NCBI GenBank assembly: GCA_902596545.1
Contig: CACJUH010000005.1
Location: 1-64,000 of the forward strand
Length of the DNA: 64,000 bases
Source of the DNA: an uncultured Candidatus Actinomarina sp.
GTDB lineage: Bacteria; Actinomycetota; Acidimicrobiia; Actinomarinales; Actinomarinaceae
Direction: 5' to 3'
The notes below the pieces were generated by a model. The model saw nothing but the letters and a program-made list of their open reading frames with translations. It was not told where the DNA came from and made no database searches. This document shows positions 39,313-48,780 of this stretch, one piece after another. Position 1 is the first letter of the stretch, and every line of letters begins with the position of its first letter. A program made the position numbers and the translations under genes.

Positions 39313-39319
39313 TATAAAT

Positions 39320-39364
39320 ATGTACAAAGTAAACAATTGGCGTTGGTGGTCACTACATAGGTAA
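39320..39364 (+). CDS. Trp-rich leader peptide MYKVNNWRWWSLHR
   Basis: 14-codon ORF with WRWW, followed by alternative hairpins and an intrinsic terminator. Confidence 0.6.
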   Translation: MYKVNNWRWWSLHR

Positions 39365-39388
39365 GTGCCCATTTGTCATTGTTTAGTT

Positions 39389-39412
39389 AAACCGGGCACC
39401 GCCCGGTTTTTT
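39389..39412 (+). terminator. intrinsic terminator of the Trp leader RNA
   Basis: 9-bp stem, 3-nt loop, T-run. Confidence 0.85.
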
Positions 39413-39476
39413 ATTTACTGTCACTGAAATTGAATCCCGGGCCAAACCCTCAAAAGTTTTACTTTATACGTTGGTA

Positions 39477-39956
39477 CTAATACAGAGATTGGGTGGTTAT
39501 CTCCTTCCACTCTGAAACCTTTGGTCCTGTCTTGTAAAGAGACAGTGTATCAAAAGAAAGTGTTATTGGGATGAGTTCATTAAGCTCCCCCAGATCAAAA
39601 GATTTGGGCAACTCATCCCCATAGCACAATGAAAGATGTGGTACCCAAAGACTTGGCCAGCCTTCTAAGTTTGCAACAGAATTAAAGAAATAAGAATTAT
39701 CAGACGATTCAAGATACAGCTTTTGAAAGTATGTATCACCATTAGAAACTTTATCAAAAACTACTGAATTTTTCTTAACTGATAATTTATCTAAAATTTT
39801 TAATGCTTTCTTTTTTGTGTTGATGTGTGAAACAAGTGTTACATGTGGAGAAAAAGAATCTTTATTTTCTTCATTTGCATACCTTTTAATAAGTTTATAA
39901 ATTTTCTCATTGTGTAAGGAATTTTCAAGCCAAATAGAGTAGGTTTCTTTATACAT
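39477..39956 (-). CDS. 2'-5' RNA ligase/cyclic phosphodiesterase-like protein
   Basis: Two HxT/S motifs: HVTL and HLSL. Confidence 0.65.
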   Translation of the reverse strand: MYKETYSIWLENSLHNEKIYKLIKRYANEENKDSFSPHVTLVSHINTKKKALKILDKLSVKKNSVVFDKVSNGDTYFQKLYLESSDNSYFFNSVANLEGWPSLWVPHLSLCYGDELPKSFDLGELNELIPITLSFDTLSLYKTGPKVSEWKEITTQSLY

Positions 39957-39968
39957 TTCTTTATGTTA

Positions 39969-40811
39969 TTAAGAAATAGTTACTGTTGCCAGAGATCCTT
40001 TTTTTCTAATTTTATTAGATAAAAAAGCTAGAACAAATATTGATGTAGCAACTAATGACATTGACGGACCTGAAGGTAGGTTAAGAAAGTATGAAAGGTA
40101 AAGTCCTGTAATAGATGAGATGACACCAAAAAGTACACTTACCTTTATAGAGTTAACAAATGTATCAGTTACAAGCTTTGCAGCAGCTGCAGGAATAATA
40201 AGCATACTAAGCACTAAAATGATTCCAACTGTCTGCAGCGAACCAACAATAGCAATTGATAAAAGAATTAAAAACAAATAATTTAGAAATGTTGTATTAA
40301 GTCCTTTTACTTCAGCACCGATTGGATCAAAAGAATAAAACAACAATTGTTTGAAGTAAATAATCACTACTAAAAATACTATTGTTAGCAAACTAACGAC
40401 GATGTATACATCAGATGTACTTACAGCAAGTATTTGGCCAAACAACAAATCCTCTAAGTTTATTGTCACATTTAGCAAGGAAATAAGAACAAAGCCTAGT
40501 GCAAAAAAAGAGGAAAAAATTATTCCAATCGCAGTATCTTCCCCAACGTTTGTGTTTTTGATAATTATTCCAAGAAAGATTGCAATTAGGATTGCTGCGG
40601 GTACTCCCAACTCAGAAATACTAAATCCTAAAAATACTCCAACAGCAATTATGGGAAGTGTTGCGTGCGCCATAGCATCAGCCATAAAACCCATGTTTCT
40701 ATTGATTGCAAAAGGTCCTAGAATCGAAAGCATAGCTCCTGAAGCAAATGCAGTTATTAACGATCTAATCATGAAATCATATCTGAAAGGATCTAGAATT
40801 AATTCAATCAC
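39969..40811 (-). CDS. znuB: metal (Zn/Mn) ABC transporter permease
   Basis: ABC-3 family pattern, MGFMADAMAHATLPIIAVG; next to ATPase and substrate-binding protein. Confidence 0.88.
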   Translation of the reverse strand: MIELILDPFRYDFMIRSLITAFASGAMLSILGPFAINRNMGFMADAMAHATLPIIAVGVFLGFSISELGVPAAILIAIFLGIIIKNTNVGEDTAIGIIFSSFFALGFVLISLLNVTINLEDLLFGQILAVSTSDVYIVVSLLTIVFLVVIIYFKQLLFYSFDPIGAEVKGLNTTFLNYLFLILLSIAIVGSLQTVGIILVLSMLIIPAAAAKLVTDTFVNSIKVSVLFGVISSITGLYLSYFLNLPSGPSMSLVATSIFVLAFLSNKIRKKGSLATVTIS

Positions 40812-41598
40812 TACTGTTGTTTTCCTCTTTTTTAAAATGAGATTTGTTCATAAACAGTTCGGTATGTGAACCATACATTTCTTCGATTACTTGAGGGGTT
40901 AATACTTCTGAAGGATCTCCATATGCACAACAGTGCTTATTTAAACATAGGACCTCATCAAATTTTTCTTCAAGATTATTTACATCATGAGTAGCAATCA
41001 ATATAGTTTTACCATCTAAATTAATACTATCTATCAATTGCATTATGTCTTCCTCAGCGCCTATATCAACAGCACTAAAAGCTTCATCTAGTAATAAAAT
41101 TTCAGAATCTTGCGCTAGCGCTCTAGCAATTAAAACCCTCTGAAGTTGTCCTCCAGATAGGCTTTTAATATTGTCATTAACTTTTTCGTATAAGCCAACA
41201 TCTTGTAATGCCTTATTAATTTTTTGGTTAATTTTCTTTCTATTAAATACGTTGAACAGTTTTCTGGAGGTAATGCCCATTTCAACAACCTGCTTTACTG
41301 AAAGTGGAAAATTCCAATTAATTAAATCTTTCTGCGGTACATAGCTGACCGTACCTCTTGCTTCATCTGGGCTCTTGCCGTCTATTGTCAAAGAGCCTTC
41401 GGTGAGTGGAATTAAACCTGCAAGTGCATTAAATAATGTAGACTTTCCGCCACCATTTGGTCCAACAACTGCTACCTTTTTTCCTTTGTTGATAGAAAAG
41501 TCAACACTTTCTAAAGCTGGAGCACTTCCGAAATGCACGCAACACCCGTCTGATATTATCAGAGGGGTGTCCACGCTATTTACTTCTTTAGTGTCCAT
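40804..41598 (-). CDS. znuC: metal ABC transporter ATP-binding protein
   Basis: GPNGGGKST, LSGGQLQRVLIARAL, LLLDEAFS. Confidence 0.9.
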   Translation of the reverse strand: MDTKEVNSVDTPLIISDGCCVHFGSAPALESVDFSINKGKKVAVVGPNGGGKSTLFNALAGLIPLTEGSLTIDGKSPDEARGTVSYVPQKDLINWNFPLSVKQVVEMGITSRKLFNVFNRKKINQKINKALQDVGLYEKVNDNIKSLSGGQLQRVLIARALAQDSEILLLDEAFSAVDIGAEEDIMQLIDSINLDGKTILIATHDVNNLEEKFDEVLCLNKHCCAYGDPSEVLTPQVIEEMYGSHTELFMNKSHFKKEENNSSD

Positions 41599-41642
41599 TT
41601 AGATGCCTCTCTTAAAGCCATCGAAAGTTATCTATAATTAAA

Positions 41643-42668
41643 CTAGTCAGTATTGCTTAAGTTCTCCACAATTAATTCAACAGCATCAAATAAAAACTCA
41701 GAATAGGATTGACCTTCTTTTAAGGTTTCAACCCATAATCCTTCTACTGCTTTTATTCCAGTTTCTGCAACAATTGTTTCCGCATACACAGAAGGTGCCT
41801 CTGTTTCAATAAAGATAACTTTTACATTGTTGTCTTCAATTACATCAATGACACCAACAAGTTGTGATGGGGATATTTCATTCGCTGAATCAAGGCTTGG
41901 AATTATTGTTGATAAAACTTCAAGTCCAAATTTGGCTTCAAGATAACCTAGAGACTCATGTGTTGTTATGAGTTTCCTGTTTTGAGAAGGTATTGTAGAA
42001 ATTAATTCAGATACTTGACCAACTAAACCTTTTAGCTCAGTAACGTAAGCTTTTCCAGCTGCCTCGTATTCAGAAGCATTACTTGGATCAAACTCAACTA
42101 ATTTGCTCTCAATATATTCAGCTGCATAGGCAACTCTATTTGGATCAAACCAAAAGTGAGGGTCATAAACTCCGTGGTCATGTCCCGCATGGTCATCATG
42201 TCCTTCTTCGTCGTGGTCATCATGTCCTTCTTCATCGTGGTCATCATGTCCTTCTTCATCGTGGTCATCATGACCACCTTCTTTAAATTCAATAGGGAAT
42301 ACACTTTCACCAACTTCTGCTAAAACTTCTGCACTACAAGCTGAGTTTTCGAGAAGCTTTATTAATGCAGCAGGTTCATATTTCAATCCTGTATAAAATA
42401 CTAAGTCTGCATCTGCTATTGTTCCTGCGTCCTGTGGAGCTGGATCATAAGTATGTGGATCTGCTTCAGCAGGCATTAAAACTGTAAGATTGATATTGTC
42501 ACCACCAACTTGACTTACGAACTCACCAATCATTGGTGTAGTCGCTACTACGTTGATTTCTCTTCCATCAATTTCTGGACAACCAGCTTCTGCGCTGCCT
42601 CCAGAACAGGCAATTAACACAATTGATAGTGCTAGTATGCCAAATTTAAATAAACGTTTTTCTTTCAA
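41643..42668 (-). CDS. znuA: zinc ABC transporter substrate-binding protein
   Basis: Lipoprotein-type signal (IACSGG), MPAEADPHTYDP, His/Asp-rich loop, HDHGVYDPHFWFDP. Confidence 0.9.
   Translation of the reverse strand: MKEKRLFKFGILALSIVLIACSGGSAEAGCPEIDGREINVVATTPMIGEFVSQVGGDNINLTVLMPAEADPHTYDPAPQDAGTIADADLVFYTGLKYEPAALIKLLENSACSAEVLAEVGESVFPIEFKEGGHDDHDEEGHDDHDEEGHDDHDEEGHDDHAGHDHGVYDPHFWFDPNRVAYAAEYIESKLVEFDPSNASEYEAAGKAYVTELKGLVGQVSELISTIPSQNRKLITTHESLGYLEAKFGLEVLSTIIPSLDSANEISPSQLVGVIDVIEDNNVKVIFIETEAPSVYAETIVAETGIKAVEGLWVETLKEGQSYSEFLFDAVELIVENLSNTD
42191..42273. repeat. 24-bp in-frame tandem repeat encoding HDDHDEEG
   Basis: ccttcttc(g/a)tcgtggtcatcatgt repeated three times. Confidence 0.85.
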
Positions 42669-42692
42669 AACTCTCCTTTAAATAATTACAAT

Positions 42693-42713
42693 AAATGAGA
42701 ATAAGTCTCATTT
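42693..42713. promoter_or_regulatory. Zur-box-like palindrome 1
   Basis: aaatgagaataagtctcattt. Confidence 0.7.
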
Positions 42714-42730
42714 ATTTTATTGTCAAGTAT

Positions 42731-42751
42731 AAATGAGAATTTATCTCATTT
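42731..42751. promoter_or_regulatory. Zur-box-like palindrome 2
   Basis: aaatgagaatttatctcattt. Confidence 0.7.
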
Positions 42752-42780
42752 TTTTGGAAGTAGTTAAGTATACTTAAATC

Positions 42781-43218
42781 ATGTCAGAGAGCTCAAGAAA
42801 AATTTTATCAGATAACAATGTTTCAATAACTAATCCGAGAATTCTTGTTCTAGAAGCACTCATGGAGAGTCAAAATCCTCAGACGATTGATGACCTTCAA
42901 AATAGGTTAGGAGATAGAGTGGCAAAGTCAACATTGTACAGAGTTTTGGGTGACCTAAAGAAAATAAATGTATTGCACGAATTTACTTCTCCTGACAACA
43001 CAACAGTTGTTGAGTTACTACTTCAAGACTCTGATCATCATCATCACCTATTCTGTAGCGATTGTGGTGAGATTATTGATGTTGGTTTAAGTAATGAGTT
43101 TGAACAACTTTTGTCTGCAGAAATTAAAAAGATTGAAAGAAAGTTTAATTTTCAAATAAATGACCATAGGGTCGAAATGTTTGGAACATGTACTGATCAG
43201 TGTTCTAACTGTAAATAA
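42781..43218 (+). CDS. zur: Fur-family regulator, probably Zur
   Basis: DSDHHHHLFCSDCGEIIDV, CTDQCSNC; divergent from znuA. Confidence 0.88.
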   Translation: MSESSRKILSDNNVSITNPRILVLEALMESQNPQTIDDLQNRLGDRVAKSTLYRVLGDLKKINVLHEFTSPDNTTVVELLLQDSDHHHHLFCSDCGEIIDVGLSNEFEQLLSAEIKKIERKFNFQINDHRVEMFGTCTDQCSNCK

Positions 43219-43220
43219 AA

Positions 43221-43400
43221 TTAAAATATTAAAGCTATTAAGTTAGCGTTCAATAGCATAGACTGAATAACCTCAAAAGAATGAATTTGCTCCGGTGTTG
43301 TTGTGAGTGGTATTGTCATGTATTCACCATCAAAGACATTTTCTACGGCTAAAGCTGTTTCAATAAATTCGTTTTGAGTAATGTTACAAACTATACACAT
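43221..43400 (-). CDS. hypothetical 59-aa protein
   Basis: MCIVCNITQNEFIETALAVENVFDGEYMTIPLTTTPEQIHSFEVIQSMLLNANLIALIF; SD AGGGA upstream. Not in the ORF track. Confidence 0.5.
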   Translation of the reverse strand: MCIVCNITQNEFIETALAVENVFDGEYMTIPLTTTPEQIHSFEVIQSMLLNANLIALIF

Positions 43401-43475
43401 AATTTTTTCCCTGTTTAATCCATATTAATTGTAGTGTGGATTTGATGGTTGAAAAACATATAATAAAGTTATCCC

Positions 43476-44711
43476 ATGTTTATTGAACCCAGCTTAAGTC
43501 ACGGAATTATAAACGTAGGTGACTTGCCTATTCCGTTTAATATAGTTCTGAATGCAGCGGTTTTAACTATAGTTCTTACTTTTGTATTTTTAAAAGTTTC
43601 TTGGAAGGAATCAATTTTAATATCTGAAGAGAGGCTTTTTTCAACAAAGCAGTCCCCGAGTGGGAAGCTTCTAGGTCTATTGGTACTAGTTTTATTAACT
43701 GTTCCTGGTTTGGTGAACAATGAAGCAGCTAAGGTTTCAATTACTCCTTTGATATTGTGGGTTTTCTTATGGATTGGAGTTCCTGTTCTTGGCCTTCTGT
43801 TTGGTGATTTATATGCAAAGTTCAATCCTTTATCAATAATTGTGAATCAAGAAGGGGATTCTAAAAATGTATATGTCGCATCCTTCTTATTTATTTGTTT
43901 AACTTGGTTTGAATTAGTTTGGACCAAACCTGGAAATCCAAGACATATAGGTATCGTGTTTATACTGTTGATTGTCGTTGTATCGCTTATTCAAAAGTTT
44001 TACAAAAAAACTATTATCGAAGTTGACCCATTGCTTGTTCTTCATCATCTTTACAGCAAAATGAGGGTGACTCATAAAGCTCCTGTTTTCAGAAATCTTT
44101 TAAATAATCTCTCCAACCTTGCTCAGCTGAAAGGAATGGAATACTTTATTCTTCTTATGATTGGAACAGTTACTTACGACGGACTGAGGGAGACAACATT
44201 TTGGTTCAATCTGTTTGGAACTAGAAGCTATGAAACATCTTTTTCAACAATTGCTTTTCTCTCAATGAATTTGATTGTCATAATTTTTTATAGATTTGCT
44301 TGTTATTTTGCAATACGCGTCAGCGGAGAAAATTATGATCTTAATGAAATCTCGCTTAAATTTGGCCACACTATGCTGCCAATTGCTTTTGCATATCATG
44401 TAACACATTACCTAGGGCTACTCTTGTTTGAGTCTCAAACATTGTTATACAGACTTAATGATCCTCTAGGTTTTGGGTGGAACTTATTTAACGCACAAGA
44501 AACTACTGTTGATTATTTTTTGGAGCCAATTGTTTTATGGACAGTTATGGTCATCGTTACCCTTGCAGGGCATATGCTAAGTGTGGTTTTAGCTCATGAT
44601 TTGTCAGTTAAAATATTTGGGCATCAAAAAAGCGATAAAACACAATATATTTTCTTATTCATAACAGTTGCGTTAACATTGCAGGCTTTGTTTGTACTGA
44701 GTGTTCCCTAA
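43476..44711 (+). CDS. polytopic membrane protein of unknown function
   Basis: 411 aa, many TM-like segments. Confidence 0.7.
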   Translation: MFIEPSLSHGIINVGDLPIPFNIVLNAAVLTIVLTFVFLKVSWKESILISEERLFSTKQSPSGKLLGLLVLVLLTVPGLVNNEAAKVSITPLILWVFLWIGVPVLGLLFGDLYAKFNPLSIIVNQEGDSKNVYVASFLFICLTWFELVWTKPGNPRHIGIVFILLIVVVSLIQKFYKKTIIEVDPLLVLHHLYSKMRVTHKAPVFRNLLNNLSNLAQLKGMEYFILLMIGTVTYDGLRETTFWFNLFGTRSYETSFSTIAFLSMNLIVIIFYRFACYFAIRVSGENYDLNEISLKFGHTMLPIAFAYHVTHYLGLLLFESQTLLYRLNDPLGFGWNLFNAQETTVDYFLEPIVLWTVMVIVTLAGHMLSVVLAHDLSVKIFGHQKSDKTQYIFLFITVALTLQALFVLSVP

Positions 44712-44755
44712 AATATTCAAGCGACGTATAATTTTTACTACTAATATTTCGGTAA

Positions 44756-47164
44756 ATGTTAAAAATAAGTAGTAAATTAATCGTTTTATTCTTGTTTTTT
44801 CTAATTGTTTCTGCCTGTTCAAGCGGTGATTCCTCTGGCCCTACATTGGTTGAGGTATCTTCTGATGAAGAAAGTGTAGATTATGAAGAAGAAAATGATG
44901 ATGAGGAGGAAGATAGCGATGAAGAAGAAAATGATGATGAAATTACAGAATTTATACCTCCTGAATTACCAGATTTACCAGACCCAGCACTAAGTTCTTC
45001 TAAGTGGAATCAAGTAAATGGACCTTTTGGTGGAACAATTACAAGTATTTTTAAAGGTTCCGATGGGTACTGGGTAACTACAACAGATAATTCTGGACTC
45101 TCAGATAGCAACCTTTATTTAGTAGACAATAAAAAATTTACATGGGAGTTAAAAAAAACCATGAGTGGAAACATGGGTGGAGTTGTGGTAAATACATCAA
45201 ATTCCAATCAGATAGCTTTTTATACCGAAGCAACAAGCAATTCGGATTCTGGTGTTTTTATTTCTAAAGATGGAGGAACAACATGGAATGAAACAAGTAT
45301 AGATGGGGGGCAATTTTCAGGCATAGCTGTCGGTAGTCAAAATACTTCTACTTTATATATAGCCGGAAGATACTTTCCGAATGGAGAAGACTGTGAAGAT
45401 GAAGAAGGTGAAGATGATTGTACTCCTGAAAAAAATTCAGCAATATTTATATCTAATGATTTTGGGGCCTCGTGGACAAAATCATCCCCTATACCAAAAG
45501 GAATTTTTAAAGAAATCGAATTAGAAGAAGGACAAGAACTAGAGGAAGAAGACATAGATAAAGTAACTGTTCTCTATGTAAGCCCATCTGATGATGACCA
45601 TATATTTGTTGGTACAAGTAATTTACTATTAAAAAGTAATGATCGAGGCTCGTCTTGGGAGTCTTTAAGTGACACTTTCCATAGATCAGATATTAAAGGT
45701 TTGGCAATTCATCCGAATAATCCAAACATAATTTATGTAAGAATTGGACTTTATACATTTTCAGATTGTTCAGATGTAGATAATGATGATCCTGATTATG
45801 AAGAAAGTGTATCCAAGTATTGTCCAGGTATTTATAAAAGTACTGATGGAGGTGAAAGCTGGAAATTACTTGAAGAAGTTACCGGAGATCCATCAGAAGG
45901 TGGTGTGTATATAAATGAATATAATGATTCAGAAATTTATTCGGTTTTCTCAAGAGAAACATTTGTGAGTAAAGATGCTGGTTTATCATCTGATATGTTC
46001 CTAAATACAAAAGAACACCCTATTATTCCCGATGTCGGTGTGGAAATAATAACTTTTGGTGAAAGTGAGTCTGAGGTATTTATGGCAGGTCTTCAAGGTG
46101 TTTATAGAACTTATGACAATGGTAAAACCTGGATTGAAACAAATACGGGTTTTGTAGGTTCTGAAGTTGTAGATCTTGTCACTGCTTTAGATGGAACTAT
46201 GTATGCAACAACTTATAATCTAGGAATTTTTAAGAGTATAGATGATGGTAAAAACTGGGGTTTTGCATCATTTGGTATCAAAAGTTGGTATGGTATGCAG
46301 CTGGCAACTCACCCAGAAGATGCTGACACCGTATTTACAACAACTAGTGGAGGGGTTTATAAATCAACAAATGCTGGGGAATCTTGGAAGCTTATTGGAG
46401 GTTCGGATCTTTGTGATGATGAAGAAGCGGGTGGAAATTGTCACTATCACGGAATCATTGTAGAGAAAGAAGCTCCTTTTAAGGTACTTGTAGGTAGTGG
46501 TGGAGATCAGTATTCAAAAGAAGGTGTGGGGTTAACTGGATCAGAGGACAACGGAGAAACTTGGAGAAATTCTGATGATGGTTTTGTAAGAGATGTTCAT
46601 GTAAGTAAATTAATAATTGATCCAAATAACAACAATATATTTTATGCAACTACTCAGGGAGCTACAGAATATACAGATAAAGTTGGTGACGGAGCAGGAG
46701 TGTTTAAAAGTACTGATCGTGGTAACAACTGGACTCAAATTAACAATGGGCTTGATAGCCTTGAAACCAATATATTAACTGTAGATCCTAATGACTCTAA
46801 GACGCTCTATCTTGGAACAGATGACGACGGAGTTTACAAAAGTACAGATGGCGGAGAAAGTTGGAAAAAATTAAATGTCTCATCTATTCCAAAATCTTTT
46901 GGTGTAGGAGATATTATTGTTGATCCACAAAATAGTAACAATATCTATATTGGGACTGTAGATTATTTTAGACTCTCAGAAAGTAGAGGCGTCTTAGGAG
47001 ATTTTGGTATATATAAAAGTACCGATGGCGGAACAACATGGGAAGAATTTAATTCAGGCCTAAAACATCTCGGTGTATTCTCTCTTGAATTGTCAGAAGA
47101 AAATAGAATCTTGTATGCCGGAACAAGAGCTGGTGGGGTTTACTGGATAAGCCTAGATAACTAA
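44756..47164 (+). CDS. lipoprotein with VPS10/BNR-type beta-propeller repeats
   Basis: Lipobox VSACSSG; acidic linker EEENDDEEEDSDEEENDD; many SxDxGxxW repeats. Confidence 0.85.
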   Translation: MLKISSKLIVLFLFFLIVSACSSGDSSGPTLVEVSSDEESVDYEEENDDEEEDSDEEENDDEITEFIPPELPDLPDPALSSSKWNQVNGPFGGTITSIFKGSDGYWVTTTDNSGLSDSNLYLVDNKKFTWELKKTMSGNMGGVVVNTSNSNQIAFYTEATSNSDSGVFISKDGGTTWNETSIDGGQFSGIAVGSQNTSTLYIAGRYFPNGEDCEDEEGEDDCTPEKNSAIFISNDFGASWTKSSPIPKGIFKEIELEEGQELEEEDIDKVTVLYVSPSDDDHIFVGTSNLLLKSNDRGSSWESLSDTFHRSDIKGLAIHPNNPNIIYVRIGLYTFSDCSDVDNDDPDYEESVSKYCPGIYKSTDGGESWKLLEEVTGDPSEGGVYINEYNDSEIYSVFSRETFVSKDAGLSSDMFLNTKEHPIIPDVGVEIITFGESESEVFMAGLQGVYRTYDNGKTWIETNTGFVGSEVVDLVTALDGTMYATTYNLGIFKSIDDGKNWGFASFGIKSWYGMQLATHPEDADTVFTTTSGGVYKSTNAGESWKLIGGSDLCDDEEAGGNCHYHGIIVEKEAPFKVLVGSGGDQYSKEGVGLTGSEDNGETWRNSDDGFVRDVHVSKLIIDPNNNNIFYATTQGATEYTDKVGDGAGVFKSTDRGNNWTQINNGLDSLETNILTVDPNDSKTLYLGTDDDGVYKSTDGGESWKKLNVSSIPKSFGVGDIIVDPQNSNNIYIGTVDYFRLSESRGVLGDFGIYKSTDGGTTWEEFNSGLKHLGVFSLELSEENRILYAGTRAGGVYWISLDN

Positions 47165-47484
47165 ATTCTAGCTATTTTTTCTCCGTCTTTGTTCGTAAAT
47201 TGTCCTGTAATAATAAGGATTAAATCTATTAATAGCCATATTCCCAAGCCTCCAAAGGTGAGAAGCATTAATATTCCAGTACCTGTTTTCCCGACATAGA
47301 ATCTGTGCGCTCCAATAACTCCCAGTAGAAATGCTAAAAGCAAAGTTACAACCCACTGAGAATCACTTTCTGATGGGCTACTTTTTTTAAGAAGTTTATC
47401 TTTTTGTGCGTCAAACTCTTCTTGAGATATAACCCTATCTCTGAGTAATTCATTTAACTTTTTAATTTCGTCTGCAGTGCTCAT
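47161..47484 (-). CDS. SHOCT/TM2-domain protein
   Basis: ITEEFD-type N-terminus (ISQEEFDAQKDKLL), then LLGVIGAHRFYVGKTGTGILMLLTFGGLGIWLLIDLILI. Confidence 0.85.
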   Translation of the reverse strand: MSTADEIKKLNELLRDRVISQEEFDAQKDKLLKKSSPSESDSQWVVTLLLAFLLGVIGAHRFYVGKTGTGILMLLTFGGLGIWLLIDLILIITGQFTNKDGEKIARI

Positions 47485-47494
47485 GTTTCTATTA

Positions 47495-48757
47495 CTATTG
47501 TAACTTATTTTCTATACTTGCGACCCTTTCAGCAATTGGAGGGTGTGAGTAATAGTAAGAACTGTAAAGCGGATCGGGAGTTAAATTAGAAGCATTATCT
47601 TTAGTGAGTTTTAATAAACCAGATATCATGTGTTCTCCGTCAGTAAATTGAAAGGAAAAATCGTCTGCCTCAAATTCTCTCTTCCTAGATAAAGCAGATG
47701 TTATAGGTTTAGTGAAGAATGTATAGGAACCAATAACTAAATAGAACATTAAAAACTTTGAATACACTGTTAAATTTTCTAATCCATGGGCTATGAAAAA
47801 ATTATCGCTCTTAAATATTTCATTTAAAATATAAAACCCTAGGAAACCAAAAACTAAAGAGCTAATTAATGTTTTACGAATATGTCCTAGTTTATAGTGA
47901 CCCAGTTCGTGCCCAAGTATTGCTTCCATTTCATCAGGGTTAATTGTTTTTAGAAGTGTATCAAAAAATACAATTCTCTTGTTCTTTCCAAAGCCTGTGA
48001 AGAATGCATTACCATGTGTGCTACGCAAGCTTGCATTCATCACAAATAAACCTTTCGATTTAAAATCGACTTTTTCTAATAATTTTTCAATTGGTTTTTT
48101 AAACTGTTCGTCATCTAATGGTTCAAATTTGTTGAATAAAGGCATAATTAATACTGGGTATAAAAAGAAAATTATGGCCTGTAAGGTAAAGACTGCAGCA
48201 AATGCATAGATCCACCATAGATCACCCGCGCTAATAATAATAAAAATTACAGTTGCATAAAGAATAGAAGATATTGCGCCAGAAATAAGGAGTCCTTTAA
48301 ATATGTCAGTAACAAATGTTTTTCTGGTTGTTTTGTTAAAACCATGTCTTTCTTCAATCACAAAAGTTGAATATATTGATATCGGAATTGAAATTATCTC
48401 TTCAACAATTATTAAAAGCAATCCAAGAAGTACTGCTCCCAAGACATTTGATGAGGTCATGTCCATAACAGCTTGAGTTAAATAATTAAGTAGGCCCCCG
48501 ATTGTAAAAATGACAAGAACAACTGAGCCAAATAAAGCAGTAAATATCTGAAATTTAATTCGATCTGTATTGTAGAGGATTGATTTTTTGTACTCTTCTT
48601 CTGTTACAACATCCTTAAATCTAGGCGGTACAGAGTCTTTGTTATTGTCAATAGATTTAAGGTTTCTTATTTTTAAATAAGTTTCTAGTAAAAACTTGAT
48701 CAATATGAGAGCAATAAAAATTTGAGTAAAATTTGTTGAATTTAGAAAATCTTGCAT
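47495..48757 (-). CDS. M48 family metallopeptidase (Ste24/CAAX type)
   Basis: HELGHYKLGH; N-terminal TM domain; EADDFSF. Confidence 0.9.
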   Translation of the reverse strand: MQDFLNSTNFTQIFIALILIKFLLETYLKIRNLKSIDNNKDSVPPRFKDVVTEEEYKKSILYNTDRIKFQIFTALFGSVVLVIFTIGGLLNYLTQAVMDMTSSNVLGAVLLGLLLIIVEEIISIPISIYSTFVIEERHGFNKTTRKTFVTDIFKGLLISGAISSILYATVIFIIISAGDLWWIYAFAAVFTLQAIIFFLYPVLIMPLFNKFEPLDDEQFKKPIEKLLEKVDFKSKGLFVMNASLRSTHGNAFFTGFGKNKRIVFFDTLLKTINPDEMEAILGHELGHYKLGHIRKTLISSLVFGFLGFYILNEIFKSDNFFIAHGLENLTVYSKFLMFYLVIGSYTFFTKPITSALSRKREFEADDFSFQFTDGEHMISGLLKLTKDNASNLTPDPLYSSYYYSHPPIAERVASIENKLQ

Positions 48758-48780
48758 GTATCGATTTTAGACTAAGTGCT

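Larger units (their letters stand above)
39320..39412 (+). ncRNA. orphan trp-type attenuator / rnTrpL-like small RNA candidate
   Basis: GTGCCC (39365-39370) complements GGGCAC (39394-39399) of the terminator; terminator stem aaaccgggc-acc-gcccggttt 39389-39409 plus T-run. Confidence 0.6.

Noticed and set aside
42083-42286. His-rich 67-aa ORF on + strand (GHHVLLHRGHHVLLHRGHH)
   Set aside because: Antisense shadow of the ZnuA 24-bp tandem repeat; no SD or family signature.
42098-42313. 71-aa minus ORF with MMTTMKKD repeats
   Set aside because: Alternative frame of the same ZnuA repeat.
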